Positions 26,697 through 35,770 of a stretch of DNA of 64,000 nt are shown one piece after another. The notes under the pieces are model-generated. The model was not told the DNA's origin. It saw only the letters and a list, made by a program, of their open reading frames with translations, and did no database searches. Position numbers and translations under genes: made by a program. Position 1 is the first letter of the stretch. Every line of letters begins with the position of its first letter. Source of the DNA: Flavobacteriaceae bacterium LSUCC0859 (GTDB taxonomy: Bacteria > Bacteroidota > Bacteroidia > Flavobacteriales > Flavobacteriaceae); NCBI GenBank assembly GCA_022239325.1, contig JAKOGP010000001.1, positions 186,001-250,000 of the forward strand. Direction: 5' to 3'.

Positions 26697-28274
26697 ATGA
26701 AAAAAGGACTACACTTTGCCCTCGCATTCATTTTTACGACCCTAGCTTGGTCACAGTCTGCAGCCGGAGACGGGCCACATGAACAATTGATTATTAGAGG
26801 TGTTACGCTAATCAATGGGAATGGGGCGCCACCACAAGGTCCTATAGATATTGTAGTAGAAGGCAATAAAATTACAAAAGTTAGTGTGGTGGGCTACCCT
26901 GGTGTGGCTATAAATGAGCAAAGGAGGCCCCAGTTAAAAGCTGGAGGAAAAGAACTGGACGCTACAGGGATGTATCTCATGCCAGGTTTTGTAGACATGC
27001 ACGGACACATTGGAGGGCGTGCACAAGGAGCAGAACCAGACTATGTATTTAGATTGTGGATGGCTCATGGGGTAACCACAGTAAGAGAACCCTCTGGAAG
27101 GGGGCTCGATTTCACCTTAGATTTAAAAAGAAAATCTGAAAAAAACAGCATTGTAGCCCCAAGGTTATTTGCTTACACAGGATTTGGATCGGGTAGCTCA
27201 CAAGAGATTAGCACGCCTGAAATGGCCAGAGAGTGGGTTAGAAATAACGCAAAAAAAGGAGCCGATGGTATTAAATTTTTTGGAGCATCACCAGAAATCA
27301 TGCAGGCTGCCTTGGAAGAAAACAAGCGTTTGGGGCTTGGTTCTGCTTGTCACCATGCCCAGATGGATGTGGCCAGATGGAATGTCCTACACTCTGCTAG
27401 GGCCGGACTTACAAGTATGGAACATTGGTATGGCTTACCAGAAGCGCTTTTTACCGATAGAACCGTCCAAGACTATCCCTTAGATTACAATTACCAAAAT
27501 GAGCAACATCGTTTTGAAGGTGCAGGAGAATTGTGGGAGCAGGCGGCTGCCCCCTACTCCGATCATTGGAATGCAGTGATGAATGAGCTGATTGCCTTAG
27601 ATTTCACTCTAGACCCAACCTTTAATATATATGAGGCCAACAGAGATTTACAAAGGGCCAGAAGAGCAGAATGGCATGAAGACTATACCTTGCCATCCTT
27701 ATGGAAATTCTATGAGCCCTCAAAAATATCCCATGGATCGTATTGGCACAACTGGGGAACAGAGCAAGAAGTGTCTTGGAGAAGAAACTACAAGCTATGG
27801 ATGACGTTCATAAACGAGTATAAAAATAGGGGTGGACGTGTTACCACAGGCTCAGATTCTGGGTTTATATATCAGTTGTACGGATTTGCTTATGTGAGAG
27901 AACTGGAACTACTTAGAGAGGCAGGTTTTCATCCCTTAGAGATCATAAGATCTGCCACCCTAAATGGAGCAGAAGCTCTAGGTATATCTGATAAAATTGG
28001 AACCGTAGAGGTAGGTAAATTAGCAGATTTTGTTATTGTAGATGAAAATCCATTACAGAACCTTAAAGTATTGTATGGAACTGGAGCTGTTGCTCTCACA
28101 GAAGATAACCAGGTGGTTAGAAAAGGTGGGGTTAAATACACTGTAAAAGACGGTATCATTTACGACGCCAAAGCGCTTTTAAAAGAAGTGAAAGATATGG
28201 TAGACGCTGCCAAGGAAAAAGAAGGCTTTAAAATTACCCAGCCAGGTGTGCAGTCTGCTAATGGGGAAGACTAA
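26697..28274 (+). CDS. Secreted amidohydrolase-family protein
   Basis: 525 residues; signal peptide to about residue 20 (TTLAWSQ). Metal-dependent TIM-barrel amidohydrolase of the imidazolonepropionase/prolidase-like group: HGHIGG with the HxH pair after MPGFVDM (about 98-104), SACHHAQ and TSMEHW metal histidines, TGSDSG with the catalytic Asp, and the composite beta domain end VEVGKLADFVIVDENPL. Its C-terminal barrel resembles the C-terminal half of the 1144-residue protein at 40086, so they are distant paralogues. Substrate unknown, probably a cyclic amide or dipeptide. Ends at a strong terminator (28368-28394). Confidence 0.88.
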   Translation: MKKGLHFALAFIFTTLAWSQSAAGDGPHEQLIIRGVTLINGNGAPPQGPIDIVVEGNKITKVSVVGYPGVAINEQRRPQLKAGGKELDATGMYLMPGFVDMHGHIGGRAQGAEPDYVFRLWMAHGVTTVREPSGRGLDFTLDLKRKSEKNSIVAPRLFAYTGFGSGSSQEISTPEMAREWVRNNAKKGADGIKFFGASPEIMQAALEENKRLGLGSACHHAQMDVARWNVLHSARAGLTSMEHWYGLPEALFTDRTVQDYPLDYNYQNEQHRFEGAGELWEQAAAPYSDHWNAVMNELIALDFTLDPTFNIYEANRDLQRARRAEWHEDYTLPSLWKFYEPSKISHGSYWHNWGTEQEVSWRRNYKLWMTFINEYKNRGGRVTTGSDSGFIYQLYGFAYVRELELLREAGFHPLEIIRSATLNGAEALGISDKIGTVEVGKLADFVIVDENPLQNLKVLYGTGAVALTEDNQVVRKGGVKYTVKDGIIYDAKALLKEVKDMVDAAKEKEGFKITQPGVQSANGED

Positions 28275-28367
28275 TAAGATAGCATGAAAAGCGGCAGCGC
28301 CAAAACTAGAAGCGAAATGAAAACCGACAAAAAAATTCAATAAAAATAACTTTAAAAAATTTACAAT

Positions 28368-28395
28368 AAAAAAGCGGGCATAGCCCGCTTTTTTT
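28368..28395 (+). terminator. Strong intrinsic terminator after amidohydrolase
   Basis: Perfect stem AAAAAAGCGGGC / GCCCGCTTTTTT with loop ATA and extra T. Symmetric, so it can act on both strands, also for the minus-strand PLDc_N gene. Confidence 0.85.
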
Positions 28396-28452
28396 GTGTC
28401 TTGTGGACAAATAACCAACCTAAACCACAAAGACAAAAAGTATGATTTCTCC

Positions 28453-28668
28453 TCACTGAAAACTCTTAAAATAATGACGCTTTTTAGAAAGGTCATATAA
28501 CAAATACAGTACAGGACCTAAAAAGGGGAACAAGCAAACGACACAAAGACACAACACCATAGCCACCCTTTTTTCATTTATCCACACCATAAAAGCTGCA
28601 GCCAAAAATAAAATAAGATACAAGGCAGCCAAAAACAGTACAAAAAGTGGAGAAAGAGCAAATAACAT
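28453..28668 (-). CDS. Small membrane protein with PLDc_N-like domain
   Basis: 71 residues from ATG 28668 with two hydrophobic segments (about 5-30 and 37-58). The second ends FPFLGPVLYLLYDL, the turn typical of the phospholipase D-nuclease N-terminal (PLDc_N) membrane domain, here without any nuclease. Ends in a basic tail KKRHYFKSF. Function unknown. Monocistronic and divergent from msrA; a different minus-strand frame overlapping it is a shadow. Confidence 0.65.
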   Translation of the reverse strand: MLFALSPLFVLFLAALYLILFLAAAFMVWINEKRVAMVLCLCVVCLFPFLGPVLYLLYDLSKKRHYFKSFQ

Positions 28669-28827
28669 ATGTGAGTAAAGTTTTGATTTTAAGTGAAACT
28701 AAAGCATTCACATATTAAATCCATAAAAAAATCTATTTTTTCGATAAAGTGTTCAAATTATCAGATTATTAACCGATTTTTCTGGTAAAATAAAGGAAAA
28801 CGCTCCGTTTTCAGGCGGGTTTAAAAA

Positions 28828-28859
28828 TTTGACATAATAAGAAGGCTTTTGTACCTTCA
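28828..28859 (+). promoter_or_regulatory. Candidate promoter of msrA-galM-meaB
   Basis: TTTG 28828-28831, 20-base gap, TACCTTCA 28852-28859 (6 of 8 to consensus). Leader about 13 bases to ATG 28873. Confidence 0.45.
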
Positions 28860-28872
28860 CTAAAAAAAGAAA

Positions 28873-29496
28873 ATGAAAAAAATGTACTCCCTTTTGTTTT
28901 TACTCCTAAGCTGGTCTTGCCTACAAGCTCAAACTACACAAAATTCATATGAGGAAAAAGCTTATTTTGCCAGCGGATGCTTTTGGTGTGTAGAGGCTAT
29001 TTTTGAGTCTGTTTCAGGCGTGGGCGATGTAATTTCTGGCTACGCCGGAGGAACAGAAAAAAATCCGACTTATGAGGCAGTGAGCCGTGGGCTTACTTCT
29101 CACGCAGAGGCTGTCATGGTTCCCTATGACCCATCTGTGGTAAGTTTTGAGACTTTGTTGGCGGTCTTTTTTGGTTCTCATGACCCCACTACCTTAAACA
29201 GACAGGGACCCGACAAAGGTGCACAGTACCGCTCTATTGCATTTTATCAGAATGATAAGGAAAGAGCGTCTATTGAAAATATAATCCAAAAATTCAAAGA
29301 AAGAAATACCTTTGAAGCCCCTATCACAACTGAAGTTAAGGCGCTTACAACTTTTTATAAGGCAGAGGATTACCACCAAGACTACGAAGCTAGAAATCCC
29401 AATAACCCTTATGTACGCGCGGTTTCTATCCCCAGACTGAATCGCTTTAAAAAAGCCTTCCCTATGTTGCTAAAAAAAGGAAAGCAACATGAGTAG
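28873..29496 (+). CDS. msrA: Exported peptide methionine sulfoxide reductase A
   Basis: 207 residues with a signal peptide to about residue 20 (WSCLQAQ; a lipoprotein alternative at Cys16 is possible but the box is poor). Reduces methionine-S-sulfoxide in oxidised proteins. Active site GCFWC with Cys36 and the second Cys39; Glu in VEAIFESVSGV, YAGGTEKNPTYE and the tail EDYHQDYEARNP are family features. Overlaps galM by 8 bases. Location outside the cytoplasm suggests repair of envelope proteins. Confidence 0.93.
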   Translation: MKKMYSLLFLLLSWSCLQAQTTQNSYEEKAYFASGCFWCVEAIFESVSGVGDVISGYAGGTEKNPTYEAVSRGLTSHAEAVMVPYDPSVVSFETLLAVFFGSHDPTTLNRQGPDKGAQYRSIAFYQNDKERASIENIIQKFKERNTFEAPITTEVKALTTFYKAEDYHQDYEARNPNNPYVRAVSIPRLNRFKKAFPMLLKKGKQHE

Positions 29497-30373
29497 CCAT
29501 AGTGCTCAAAAGATACATTCTTATCCTATAGAAAATGACTTTCTGTATATGGAGGTACTCAATTACGGTGCTAGAATTCGAAAGTTATATTTAAAAAGCA
29601 AACCCAATATCCCCCTCGTGGTTGGTTTAGAAAACACCTCAGACTACCTCAAAGACATTTGGTCTTTGGGCGCCTGTCTGGGGCCCTACGCTGGAAGACT
29701 TGAAAAGAACGGAAAAATTGAATTACACGGCGGCGAGGCAGCATTTTCAAAGCAATTTTGGAGTGTAGAGCAGAAGTCAAGTAAAAATAATGCCATCACA
29801 CTGAAATATCTCTACAGAGATATTAAAAACAATCTGGTATCTGTTTATCTGCGATATCATTTAGAGGGAAGCAGCCTGCTTTTAAGTTATAAAGCCATCC
29901 CACAAGCAGAGTGCTTATTAAATCTGAGCAATCACACCTATTTTACCCTAGACTGCCAGCAACAAATTGACCATTATCAATTACAAATTCACTCAGAGCA
30001 ATACCTTAAATTAGATCAGAACCTTTTACCCACAGGTGAGATTTGCAACGGTCTGCCTCCAGACATAGACTTTTCATTTAAAAAATCAATAGGAAAACAA
30101 CGTTTAGATCACATATACCTTACCCAAAATAGCACTAATAGCTCGGAGCTCACAAAAGTAGCCAGCGTGTCTTCACAACAGAGTAATATACAAATGGATG
30201 TATATACAGATCAGGAAGTATTGGTATGTTTCACACCCAATACATTTGCAGGTATTTGCTTTGAAACCCAAGGCTTCCCAAATGCACCGGCACACCCCCA
30301 TTTTAGCCAAGCTTATGTAGGACCCAACCAAGAATACCAACAACAAAGCCGTTTTAGCTTTAGCCATTTTTAA
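29489..30373 (+). CDS. Aldose 1-epimerase (galactose mutarotase)
   Basis: 294 residues, cytoplasmic beta-sandwich mutarotase interconverting alpha and beta anomers of hexoses. GPYAGRLEKNG (about 69-79) holds the substrate Arg, NLSNHTYFTL (about 150) one catalytic His, and CFETQGFPNAPAH (about 256) the general-base Glu followed by QEYQQQSRFSF. ATG 29489 overlaps the end of msrA by 8 bases; meaB follows after 12 bases, so the three form one transcript of unrelated functions. Confidence 0.88.
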   Translation: MSSHSAQKIHSYPIENDFLYMEVLNYGARIRKLYLKSKPNIPLVVGLENTSDYLKDIWSLGACLGPYAGRLEKNGKIELHGGEAAFSKQFWSVEQKSSKNNAITLKYLYRDIKNNLVSVYLRYHLEGSSLLLSYKAIPQAECLLNLSNHTYFTLDCQQQIDHYQLQIHSEQYLKLDQNLLPTGEICNGLPPDIDFSFKKSIGKQRLDHIYLTQNSTNSSELTKVASVSSQQSNIQMDVYTDQEVLVCFTPNTFAGICFETQGFPNAPAHPHFSQAYVGPNQEYQQQSRFSFSHF

Positions 30374-30385
30374 ATAAAAAAGACC

Positions 30386-31402
30386 TTGAAAAACAAACAG
30401 ACAGATCCTATACACCCCCTTAAAGCCCCTATTTTAAAAGGCAGTACGGCCGCTTTAAGCAAAGCCATTAGTCTGGTAGAGAGTAGCTTAGAGACCCACA
30501 GCCTAGAGGCAGAACAGCTGTTAGAACAACTGAGTAAAGACACAGCAAGCAAGAGGAGTAACAGTATTCGTATAGGAGTCTCAGGTGTACCAGGCGTAGG
30601 TAAAAGTACATTTATAGAAGTACTGGGAGGGCAACTCACTAAGGAGGGAAAAAAAGTAGCCGTGCTTACCATAGACCCAAGCAGCCAACAATCCGGTGGA
30701 AGTATTTTAGGAGATAAAAACAGAATGCAACATTTGAGCCAATCTCCCCTAGCCTACATTAGGACTACCCCTGCAGCGGCACATTTAGGAGGCGTAGCTA
30801 AAAACACCAGACCTAGTATTCAGCTTTGCGAGGCTGCTGGCTTTGAGGTGATCATTATAGAAACTGTTGGCGTGGGTCAAAGCGAATTAGAGGTTCAAGA
30901 CATGGTAGATTTTTTCTTGCTGTTACATTTGCCCGGTGCGGGCGATGAAATTCAGGGGATAAAAAGGGGTATTATGGAAGTGGCAGACGCCTTGGTGGTA
31001 AACAAGGTGGACGGGGCTAATGCCCCGCTGGCCAAAAAATCACAGCAATTCTTACAACATGCCATTCACGCCTTTCCAAGTAGAGCAAACCATTGGGAAG
31101 TACCTGTGCTTTTGGCCTCTGCCACCGAGGGCCATGGTATAGATCAAGTTTGGAAAACCATAGAGCATTACATAGACATACAAAGAAAAACAGGAGAGTT
31201 TGAAAGACAAAGACAGCAGCAACTTATCCATGGCTGGCATGCAGAAATAAATCAGGCCCTACTGCAAAGTTTTGCAACAGATGTTCCTATGCAGAGCTTG
31301 GTCCAACAATTAGAAAAAGACATTCTTTCTGGAGCAACCACTAAAAACGAGGCCAAAAGAAAAGCCATTGCAAGCTTTAGAGGAAAATGGCCCTCAAGCT
31401 AG
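30386..31402 (+). CDS. meaB: MeaB/ArgK-type GTPase, methylmalonyl-CoA mutase chaperone
   Basis: 338 residues. G3E-type GTPase that guards and reloads adenosylcobalamin in methylmalonyl-CoA mutase. Walker A GVPGVGKST (about 65-73), TIDPSSQQSGGSILGDK (switch region), IETVGVGQSE with the Walker B region, VVNKVDG as guanine-specificity motif NKxD. The start is TTG 30386; there is no ATG before the G domain. The mutase itself is not in the window. The last codons (FRGKWPSS) are inside the first unit of a 51-base tandem duplication. Confidence 0.9.
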   Translation: MKNKQTDPIHPLKAPILKGSTAALSKAISLVESSLETHSLEAEQLLEQLSKDTASKRSNSIRIGVSGVPGVGKSTFIEVLGGQLTKEGKKVAVLTIDPSSQQSGGSILGDKNRMQHLSQSPLAYIRTTPAAAHLGGVAKNTRPSIQLCEAAGFEVIIIETVGVGQSELEVQDMVDFFLLLHLPGAGDEIQGIKRGIMEVADALVVNKVDGANAPLAKKSQQFLQHAIHAFPSRANHWEVPVLLASATEGHGIDQVWKTIEHYIDIQRKTGEFERQRQQQLIHGWHAEINQALLQSFATDVPMQSLVQQLEKDILSGATTKNEAKRKAIASFRGKWPSS

Positions 31403-31476
31403 AACCCTTTTCAATCATGACCTGCATTTAGAGGAAAATAGCCCTCAAACAAAAACCTTTTTCATTTCTGGCTGTA
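31376..31476 (+). repeat. Tandem duplication of the meaB 3' end, period 51
   Basis: Units 31376-31425 and 31427-31476. Both start TTTAGAGGAAAAT and share GCCCTCAA after one mismatch, then diverge gradually. Unit 1 carries the meaB stop. Confidence 0.6.
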
Positions 31477-31715
31477 TTGTGTTTTGTTGTATCAAAACTT
31501 CAACACTAGATTATACCTAAATCTCTTGCACTTCCCTATACCTATCGCGCTATCCCTTATTAGTAAATAAACTCTTGCACTAAGCGAATTTCTCCACAAA
31601 AATTTACATCAAAAAATACCTCACAAGATTGCTAGATATTGCGTCAGGACCGCCTTTGAGAATTAATGAGCTGCCTTCCCATAAAATGAGTAAATTTGCG
31701 CAATAAATAGCATGT
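31403..31715. other. 313-base gap between meaB and GT2 gene
   Basis: Holds the second unit of the meaB-tail duplication and, at its right end, a perfect -7 box (31691-31698). I see no tRNA, open frame of note or strong hairpin in the middle part, which is AT-rich and shows no sign of coding. Confidence 0.5.
31691..31698 (+). promoter_or_regulatory. -7 box of the GT2 gene
   Basis: TAAATTTG, exact consensus, 17 bases before ATG 31716; no -33 TTTG at the right distance. Confidence 0.5.
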
Positions 31716-32681
31716 ATGGAAATCCAGACCCAAGAACTGCTCTCTGTTGTAGTTCCTTTATATAATGAAGAAGAAAACGTGGGTTTACTCACCCAAAAAA
31801 TTCACGAAAGTCTAGAAGGCTATACCTATGAAATTATTTACATAGACGATTTTTCTACAGACCAAACCAAAAAAGTGGTCAATGAGATGTCAGATCCCAA
31901 AGTACACCTCATTGCCTTAAAAAAGAATTATGGTCAAAGTTTAGCGCTTGCTGCAGGAATTGACTACGCCTCAGGAACTTATATTATTACCATGGACGGG
32001 GATTTGCAAAATGATCCCTCAGACATCCCTCAAATGCTTTCCCATGCAGTAACGGAAGGCTATGATTTAGTAACCGGCATTAGACAAAAAAGAAAGGACA
32101 GTTTACTAAAAAAAATACCCTCTAAAATTGCCAATTTCTTGGTGAGACGGGTTACTAAATTGGACATTAAAGACAATGGTTGTGCCCTTAAAGTCTTTCA
32201 TAAAGACATTGCAAAAGATTTAAATCTTTACGGAGAAATGCATCGTTTTATTACCCTTTTAGCCCATTTAGAAGGCGCACAAATAAAACAGGTACCGGTA
32301 AAACACCACGCCAGACACGCTGGAGTGTCTAAATACGGACTAGAGCGAGTTTTTAAAGTAATTGCAGACATGATGCTATTGCTTTTTATTAGAAAATACA
32401 TCCAACGACCCATACACCTGTTTGGGATTTTTGGGGTGCTGCTCATTGGAGTAGGCCTTTGTGTTAATGCCTATTTGGTGTACTTAAAAATATTAGGAGA
32501 AGATATTGGGACCAGACCCCTACTTACGCTTGGAAGCATGCTTATTTTTGCTGGTATTCAATTATTTACCATTGGAATTGTGATGGAGCTACTCATTAGA
32601 ACCTACTATGAGTCACAACAAAAACGTCCTTATAGAATTAGAAAAGTGACCCAAGGAGGAAAAGAAAAAGAAAACATATAG
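31716..32681 (+). CDS. Polyprenyl-phosphate glycosyltransferase, GT2 (DPM1/GtrB/ArnC type)
   Basis: 321 residues. Catalytic GT-A domain: VVVPLYNEEENV (11-22), IYIDDFSTDQT (about 41-51), the metal site MDGDLQNDPSD (about 93-103). C-terminal two membrane segments (about 232-255 and 268-292) as in GtrB/ArnC enzymes that transfer a sugar from a nucleotide to undecaprenyl phosphate on the cytoplasmic face. Next gene 6 bases downstream is a YbhN-type membrane protein, then convergent GT39 and PAP2, so a lipid-linked sugar pathway is inferred. Sugar identity unknown. Confidence 0.85.
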   Translation: MEIQTQELLSVVVPLYNEEENVGLLTQKIHESLEGYTYEIIYIDDFSTDQTKKVVNEMSDPKVHLIALKKNYGQSLALAAGIDYASGTYIITMDGDLQNDPSDIPQMLSHAVTEGYDLVTGIRQKRKDSLLKKIPSKIANFLVRRVTKLDIKDNGCALKVFHKDIAKDLNLYGEMHRFITLLAHLEGAQIKQVPVKHHARHAGVSKYGLERVFKVIADMMLLLFIRKYIQRPIHLFGIFGVLLIGVGLCVNAYLVYLKILGEDIGTRPLLTLGSMLIFAGIQLFTIGIVMELLIRTYYESQQKRPYRIRKVTQGGKEKENI

Positions 32682-32687
32682 ATTGCC

Positions 32688-33548
32688 ATGAAAAAAAAAG
32701 TGCTGCTTGTTTTTAAATTTCTCCTAAGCGCAGCCCTACTCTATTTTATTTTTAAAAAAATACCCTTTGCAGACGTAAAGCAAACCTTAGTAAATGCCTC
32801 ATGGCCATACTTAGGGTTGGCGACTTTATTTTTTGTGGCCTCTAAAATCATTGCAGCCCAACGGCTACAAGACTATTGGAAAAATATTCAGATTAGGCTC
32901 TCCAACACCTACCATTTAAAATTATATCTATTGGGTATGTTTTACAACCTCTTTTTACCTGGTGGTATTGGTGGTGACGCCTACAAAGGATATGTCATTA
33001 AACAACAGTATGAAACCCCCACCAAAAAAATTGTGGGTATCTTAGTTCTAGATAGGCTTTCAGGACTGCTACTACTTACTGTGTTTGCAGGAATACTAAT
33101 TCTATTACCAGTTCACGACAGTTTAGATCCCTTTTTCTGGTGGGTATTTTTAGCATTACCTCTCGGGACAGCCCTATTTTATAAAGGGCTTAAAAAATGG
33201 TATCCGGAAACGCTACAGATATTTTGGAGTACCTCCCTAAAATCTGCTTTGGTTCAGCTATCCCAAATACTCTCAGCCTTTTTTATTCTTCTAGCCCTAG
33301 GAGTAAAAGACGCATATGGTCTATACTTATTAGTATTTCTCTTGTCTTCTATTGTGGCCGTGTTACCGCTCACTATTGGAGGAGTGGGGAGCAGAGAGTT
33401 CACTTTCTTATTAGGAGCCCAATGGTTTGGATTGGACTATGACAAGGCTATTGCTATGAGTCTATTGTTTTTTATTATTACCGCCTTAATCTCATTTTTA
33501 GGAATTGGCTATCATCTAAAAAAGCCTGGCTTAGTGAAGCTGGATTAA
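32688..33548 (+). CDS. YbhN/LPG_synthase_TM family membrane protein
   Basis: 286 residues, about eight hydrophobic segments. Contains FYNLFLPGGIGGDAYKGYVI (about 87-106) and LTIGGVGSREFTFLLG (about 227-242), the two conserved glycine-rich motifs of the UPF0104/AglD family related to the membrane domain of MprF. Members are implicated in lipid flipping or lipid modification. Co-transcribed with the GT2 gene; overlaps the convergent GT39 gene by 18 bases at the 3' ends. A role in moving the lipid-linked sugar across the membrane is a guess. Confidence 0.82.
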   Translation: MKKKVLLVFKFLLSAALLYFIFKKIPFADVKQTLVNASWPYLGLATLFFVASKIIAAQRLQDYWKNIQIRLSNTYHLKLYLLGMFYNLFLPGGIGGDAYKGYVIKQQYETPTKKIVGILVLDRLSGLLLLTVFAGILILLPVHDSLDPFFWWVFLALPLGTALFYKGLKKWYPETLQIFWSTSLKSALVQLSQILSAFFILLALGVKDAYGLYLLVFLLSSIVAVLPLTIGGVGSREFTFLLGAQWFGLDYDKAIAMSLLFFIITALISFLGIGYHLKKPGLVKLD

Positions 33549-35174
33549 AAACATCTTTTCTAGACTGCCCCCTCTGGTACTTGGATTTAAAAAAGACCAC
33601 TTAAGTCTAGTAATACGGTATCTGGGTACTTCTAAAATAGTCTCAAAGGGCCGTGCTGCCTCTGACAAATCTACAAGCTGAGCATCGTTCACATATATAT
33701 AACTTTTTGGGGGTAGTGTGTTTGGCTCATAGGTAGACCGTAGTGGATTTCGAAGGCCAAAATCCAGTGCCCAACTATGGGCATTTCCCCATTTATACAA
33801 AGGTTTTTTGGAGAGCTCAGGCAGTTGCTCTTTAATTTTCAAAGCCATTTGTGTACCAGCTTGGTACTGCAGCAAATTAGGATAAAAAACACCATTCATT
33901 GTGGCATTAGTAAGAAAGCAAGTTAAAACACCTGTGTATAGGATCTGGCTAGCAGCAGCACGATTTTTGAAAATCTGCCAAAGACTTAGCGTCACAAATA
34001 GAACAAAAACAAACCCTATAAAGAAGCCTTCTGCTCTAAACATCCAAAATAAAATAGCGGTACAAAGGGTGGCCAAAACGAAAAAAATAAAACGTTGTAC
34101 CCATAGCAGACGCTTTAATTTCTGATCAGATTTACCTTCGAGTAAAGATCCAAGATACCCAGCACTTAGAATGGCCCAAAGCCCCATACTACTATTTAAA
34201 TAATGTGGTAGTTTAAATTGAGCAAAACTAATGAGCAATAAAAAAGCGAGTGTCCCAAAAAAAATACCTCTAGACTTAGACGGTTTTTTTAGATGCCTAA
34301 AGCGGTCTATAGCCATTAAAACAGCCAAGGCTGTAAAGGGCATAAAGGCCCATAAAAAAGTGTGAAAAAAGAAAAAATAATCCGGGCTATTAGTTCCCAT
34401 ACCAGTCCCACTTAGCCTCTCAAAGCTCTGTTCCCATAAAATAAAAAAGATCCCTGAACGCTGGGAACGACCTCTAATCACAAGCTCTGGATGTAGATCA
34501 AACTGGAGATAATAAGCGTAAAGTACGGGCGCAATACCCAAACAAAAAACTACGAGACCCAGAAGGGCCTCCCAACGTAAAAATAGCCTCCAGCGCTTGG
34601 CCTGCCAAATATGTCCTAAAAGTGGAAGACCAATTACCACCAGGGCCAAATGCCCTTTGGTAGAAAAAGCCATGGCTGCTGCTATACTTCCAAAAACCAT
34701 ATGAGAAGGTTTAGGGTGCTCCACAAATGCTATGAGCTTCCAAAGAGACAAACAGACCAAACCACTAAGCAAAGCGTCTGTTCTCAAATCAATCGCAGAG
34801 AGCACTATAGTCTGTGCACTTAAAAAAATAAGAGTAGCCGCTCTAGCAACGGAACTATTATACAAAAGCAGCGCCAACTTATACACGCTAAAAGCGCCTA
34901 AAAAGAGGGCTAAAACGCCCGGTAATTTATAGGCCCATTCCCATATTCCAAAGAGTTTAAATGCTCCTGCTGCCAACCAATAGTGTAAATGTGGCTTGTC
35001 TAAATAAGGCTCCGTTCCCTTGTACAAAGACCAAAAATCTCCCTCCTGAACCATTCGCATGGCCATGACAGCAAATTGGGCACTGTCATTTTCCAAAAGA
35101 CCAGAAAACAATCCCATGAAATACACCCCAGCTAACAGAGACCCTAAAATGAAGAACATCTTTTTAGATATCAT
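33531..35174 (-). CDS. GT39/ArnT-type membrane glycosyltransferase
   Basis: 547 residues, about 12 hydrophobic segments. The first periplasmic loop has ENDSAQFAVMAMRMV (about 28-42) and YLDKPHLHYWLAA (about 57-69), which match the PMT_2/ArnT family acidic and substrate-lipid motifs. Such enzymes take a sugar from polyprenyl phosphate and put it on lipid A, LPS or protein in the periplasm. The C-terminal about 100 residues form a soluble domain. ATG 35174 lies 5 bases behind the PAP2 stop, so the two are one transcript. The nearby GT2 could make its donor. Confidence 0.83.
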   Translation of the reverse strand: MISKKMFFILGSLLAGVYFMGLFSGLLENDSAQFAVMAMRMVQEGDFWSLYKGTEPYLDKPHLHYWLAAGAFKLFGIWEWAYKLPGVLALFLGAFSVYKLALLLYNSSVARAATLIFLSAQTIVLSAIDLRTDALLSGLVCLSLWKLIAFVEHPKPSHMVFGSIAAAMAFSTKGHLALVVIGLPLLGHIWQAKRWRLFLRWEALLGLVVFCLGIAPVLYAYYLQFDLHPELVIRGRSQRSGIFFILWEQSFERLSGTGMGTNSPDYFFFFHTFLWAFMPFTALAVLMAIDRFRHLKKPSKSRGIFFGTLAFLLLISFAQFKLPHYLNSSMGLWAILSAGYLGSLLEGKSDQKLKRLLWVQRFIFFVLATLCTAILFWMFRAEGFFIGFVFVLFVTLSLWQIFKNRAAASQILYTGVLTCFLTNATMNGVFYPNLLQYQAGTQMALKIKEQLPELSKKPLYKWGNAHSWALDFGLRNPLRSTYEPNTLPPKSYIYVNDAQLVDLSEAARPFETILEVPRYRITRLKWSFLNPSTRGGSLEKMFLIQLH

Positions 35175-35179
35175 ACCCT

Positions 35180-35743
35180 CTAATTTGTTAAAATATAACG
35201 CCTGTACAAGCTGGAAAATAGAAAGGCTAAAAAAGCACCCACTCCAAAACCAAACAAAACATCTAAAGGATAGTGCACGCCAATATAAATTCTACTGTAA
35301 CCAATAAGGAGGGCCAAAACAATGGCAACATACCCATACACCCCTACCTTTTTTCCAATTAATGAAGCCGTAAATACGGCCACTGCCATGCTATTTGCTG
35401 CATGGGCAGAAAAGAAACCATAAGCCCCACCGCAACGGGCTTTCACCAATTCCAAAATCCCCAATAAGTGCGCTTCATGACAGGGTCTGGGACGGGCTAT
35501 ACCGTATTTAAAGAAATTGGCTAGCTGGTCTGTAGAGAGAATGAGTAGGGCCAAAAACAAGATGAAAATCAGGCTTTGTCTCCTGCCAACTTGCTTGTAA
35601 AACACAAAAAGAAAAAAAAACACCAAAGGCAGACCCACCCATTTTTCTGACATCAGTAGCCAAAAAGCATCCCAGCTGTCACTGCCCCATCCGTTTAACA
35701 ACAAAAAAATCTGGGTATCTTTTTCTAAAAGCCAATCCAACAT
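35180..35743 (-). CDS. PAP2 family lipid phosphatase
   Basis: 187 residues, about five membrane segments. All three PAP2 motifs are present: K79-x4-R-P-R-P (KYGIARPRP), FSAHAANS with the catalytic His114 (SAH in place of the commoner SGH), and YSRIYIGVHYPLDV with the second His near 157. Removes a phosphate from undecaprenyl diphosphate, phosphatidylglycerol phosphate or lipid A; the specific lipid cannot be told. Directly ahead of GT39, which fits recycling of the polyprenyl carrier. Confidence 0.88.
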   Translation of the reverse strand: MLDWLLEKDTQIFLLLNGWGSDSWDAFWLLMSEKWVGLPLVFFFLFVFYKQVGRRQSLIFILFLALLILSTDQLANFFKYGIARPRPCHEAHLLGILELVKARCGGAYGFFSAHAANSMAVAVFTASLIGKKVGVYGYVAIVLALLIGYSRIYIGVHYPLDVLFGFGVGAFLAFLFSSLYRRYILTN

Positions 35744-35770
35744 ATGGTGCTATTTGCAAGGGCAAGCCCT

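Noticed and set aside
28179-28496. Minus-strand frame across the 28368 terminator
   Set aside because: It spans the amidohydrolase end, a strong terminator and the tail of the PLDc_N-like gene, and is hydrophobic only by chance.
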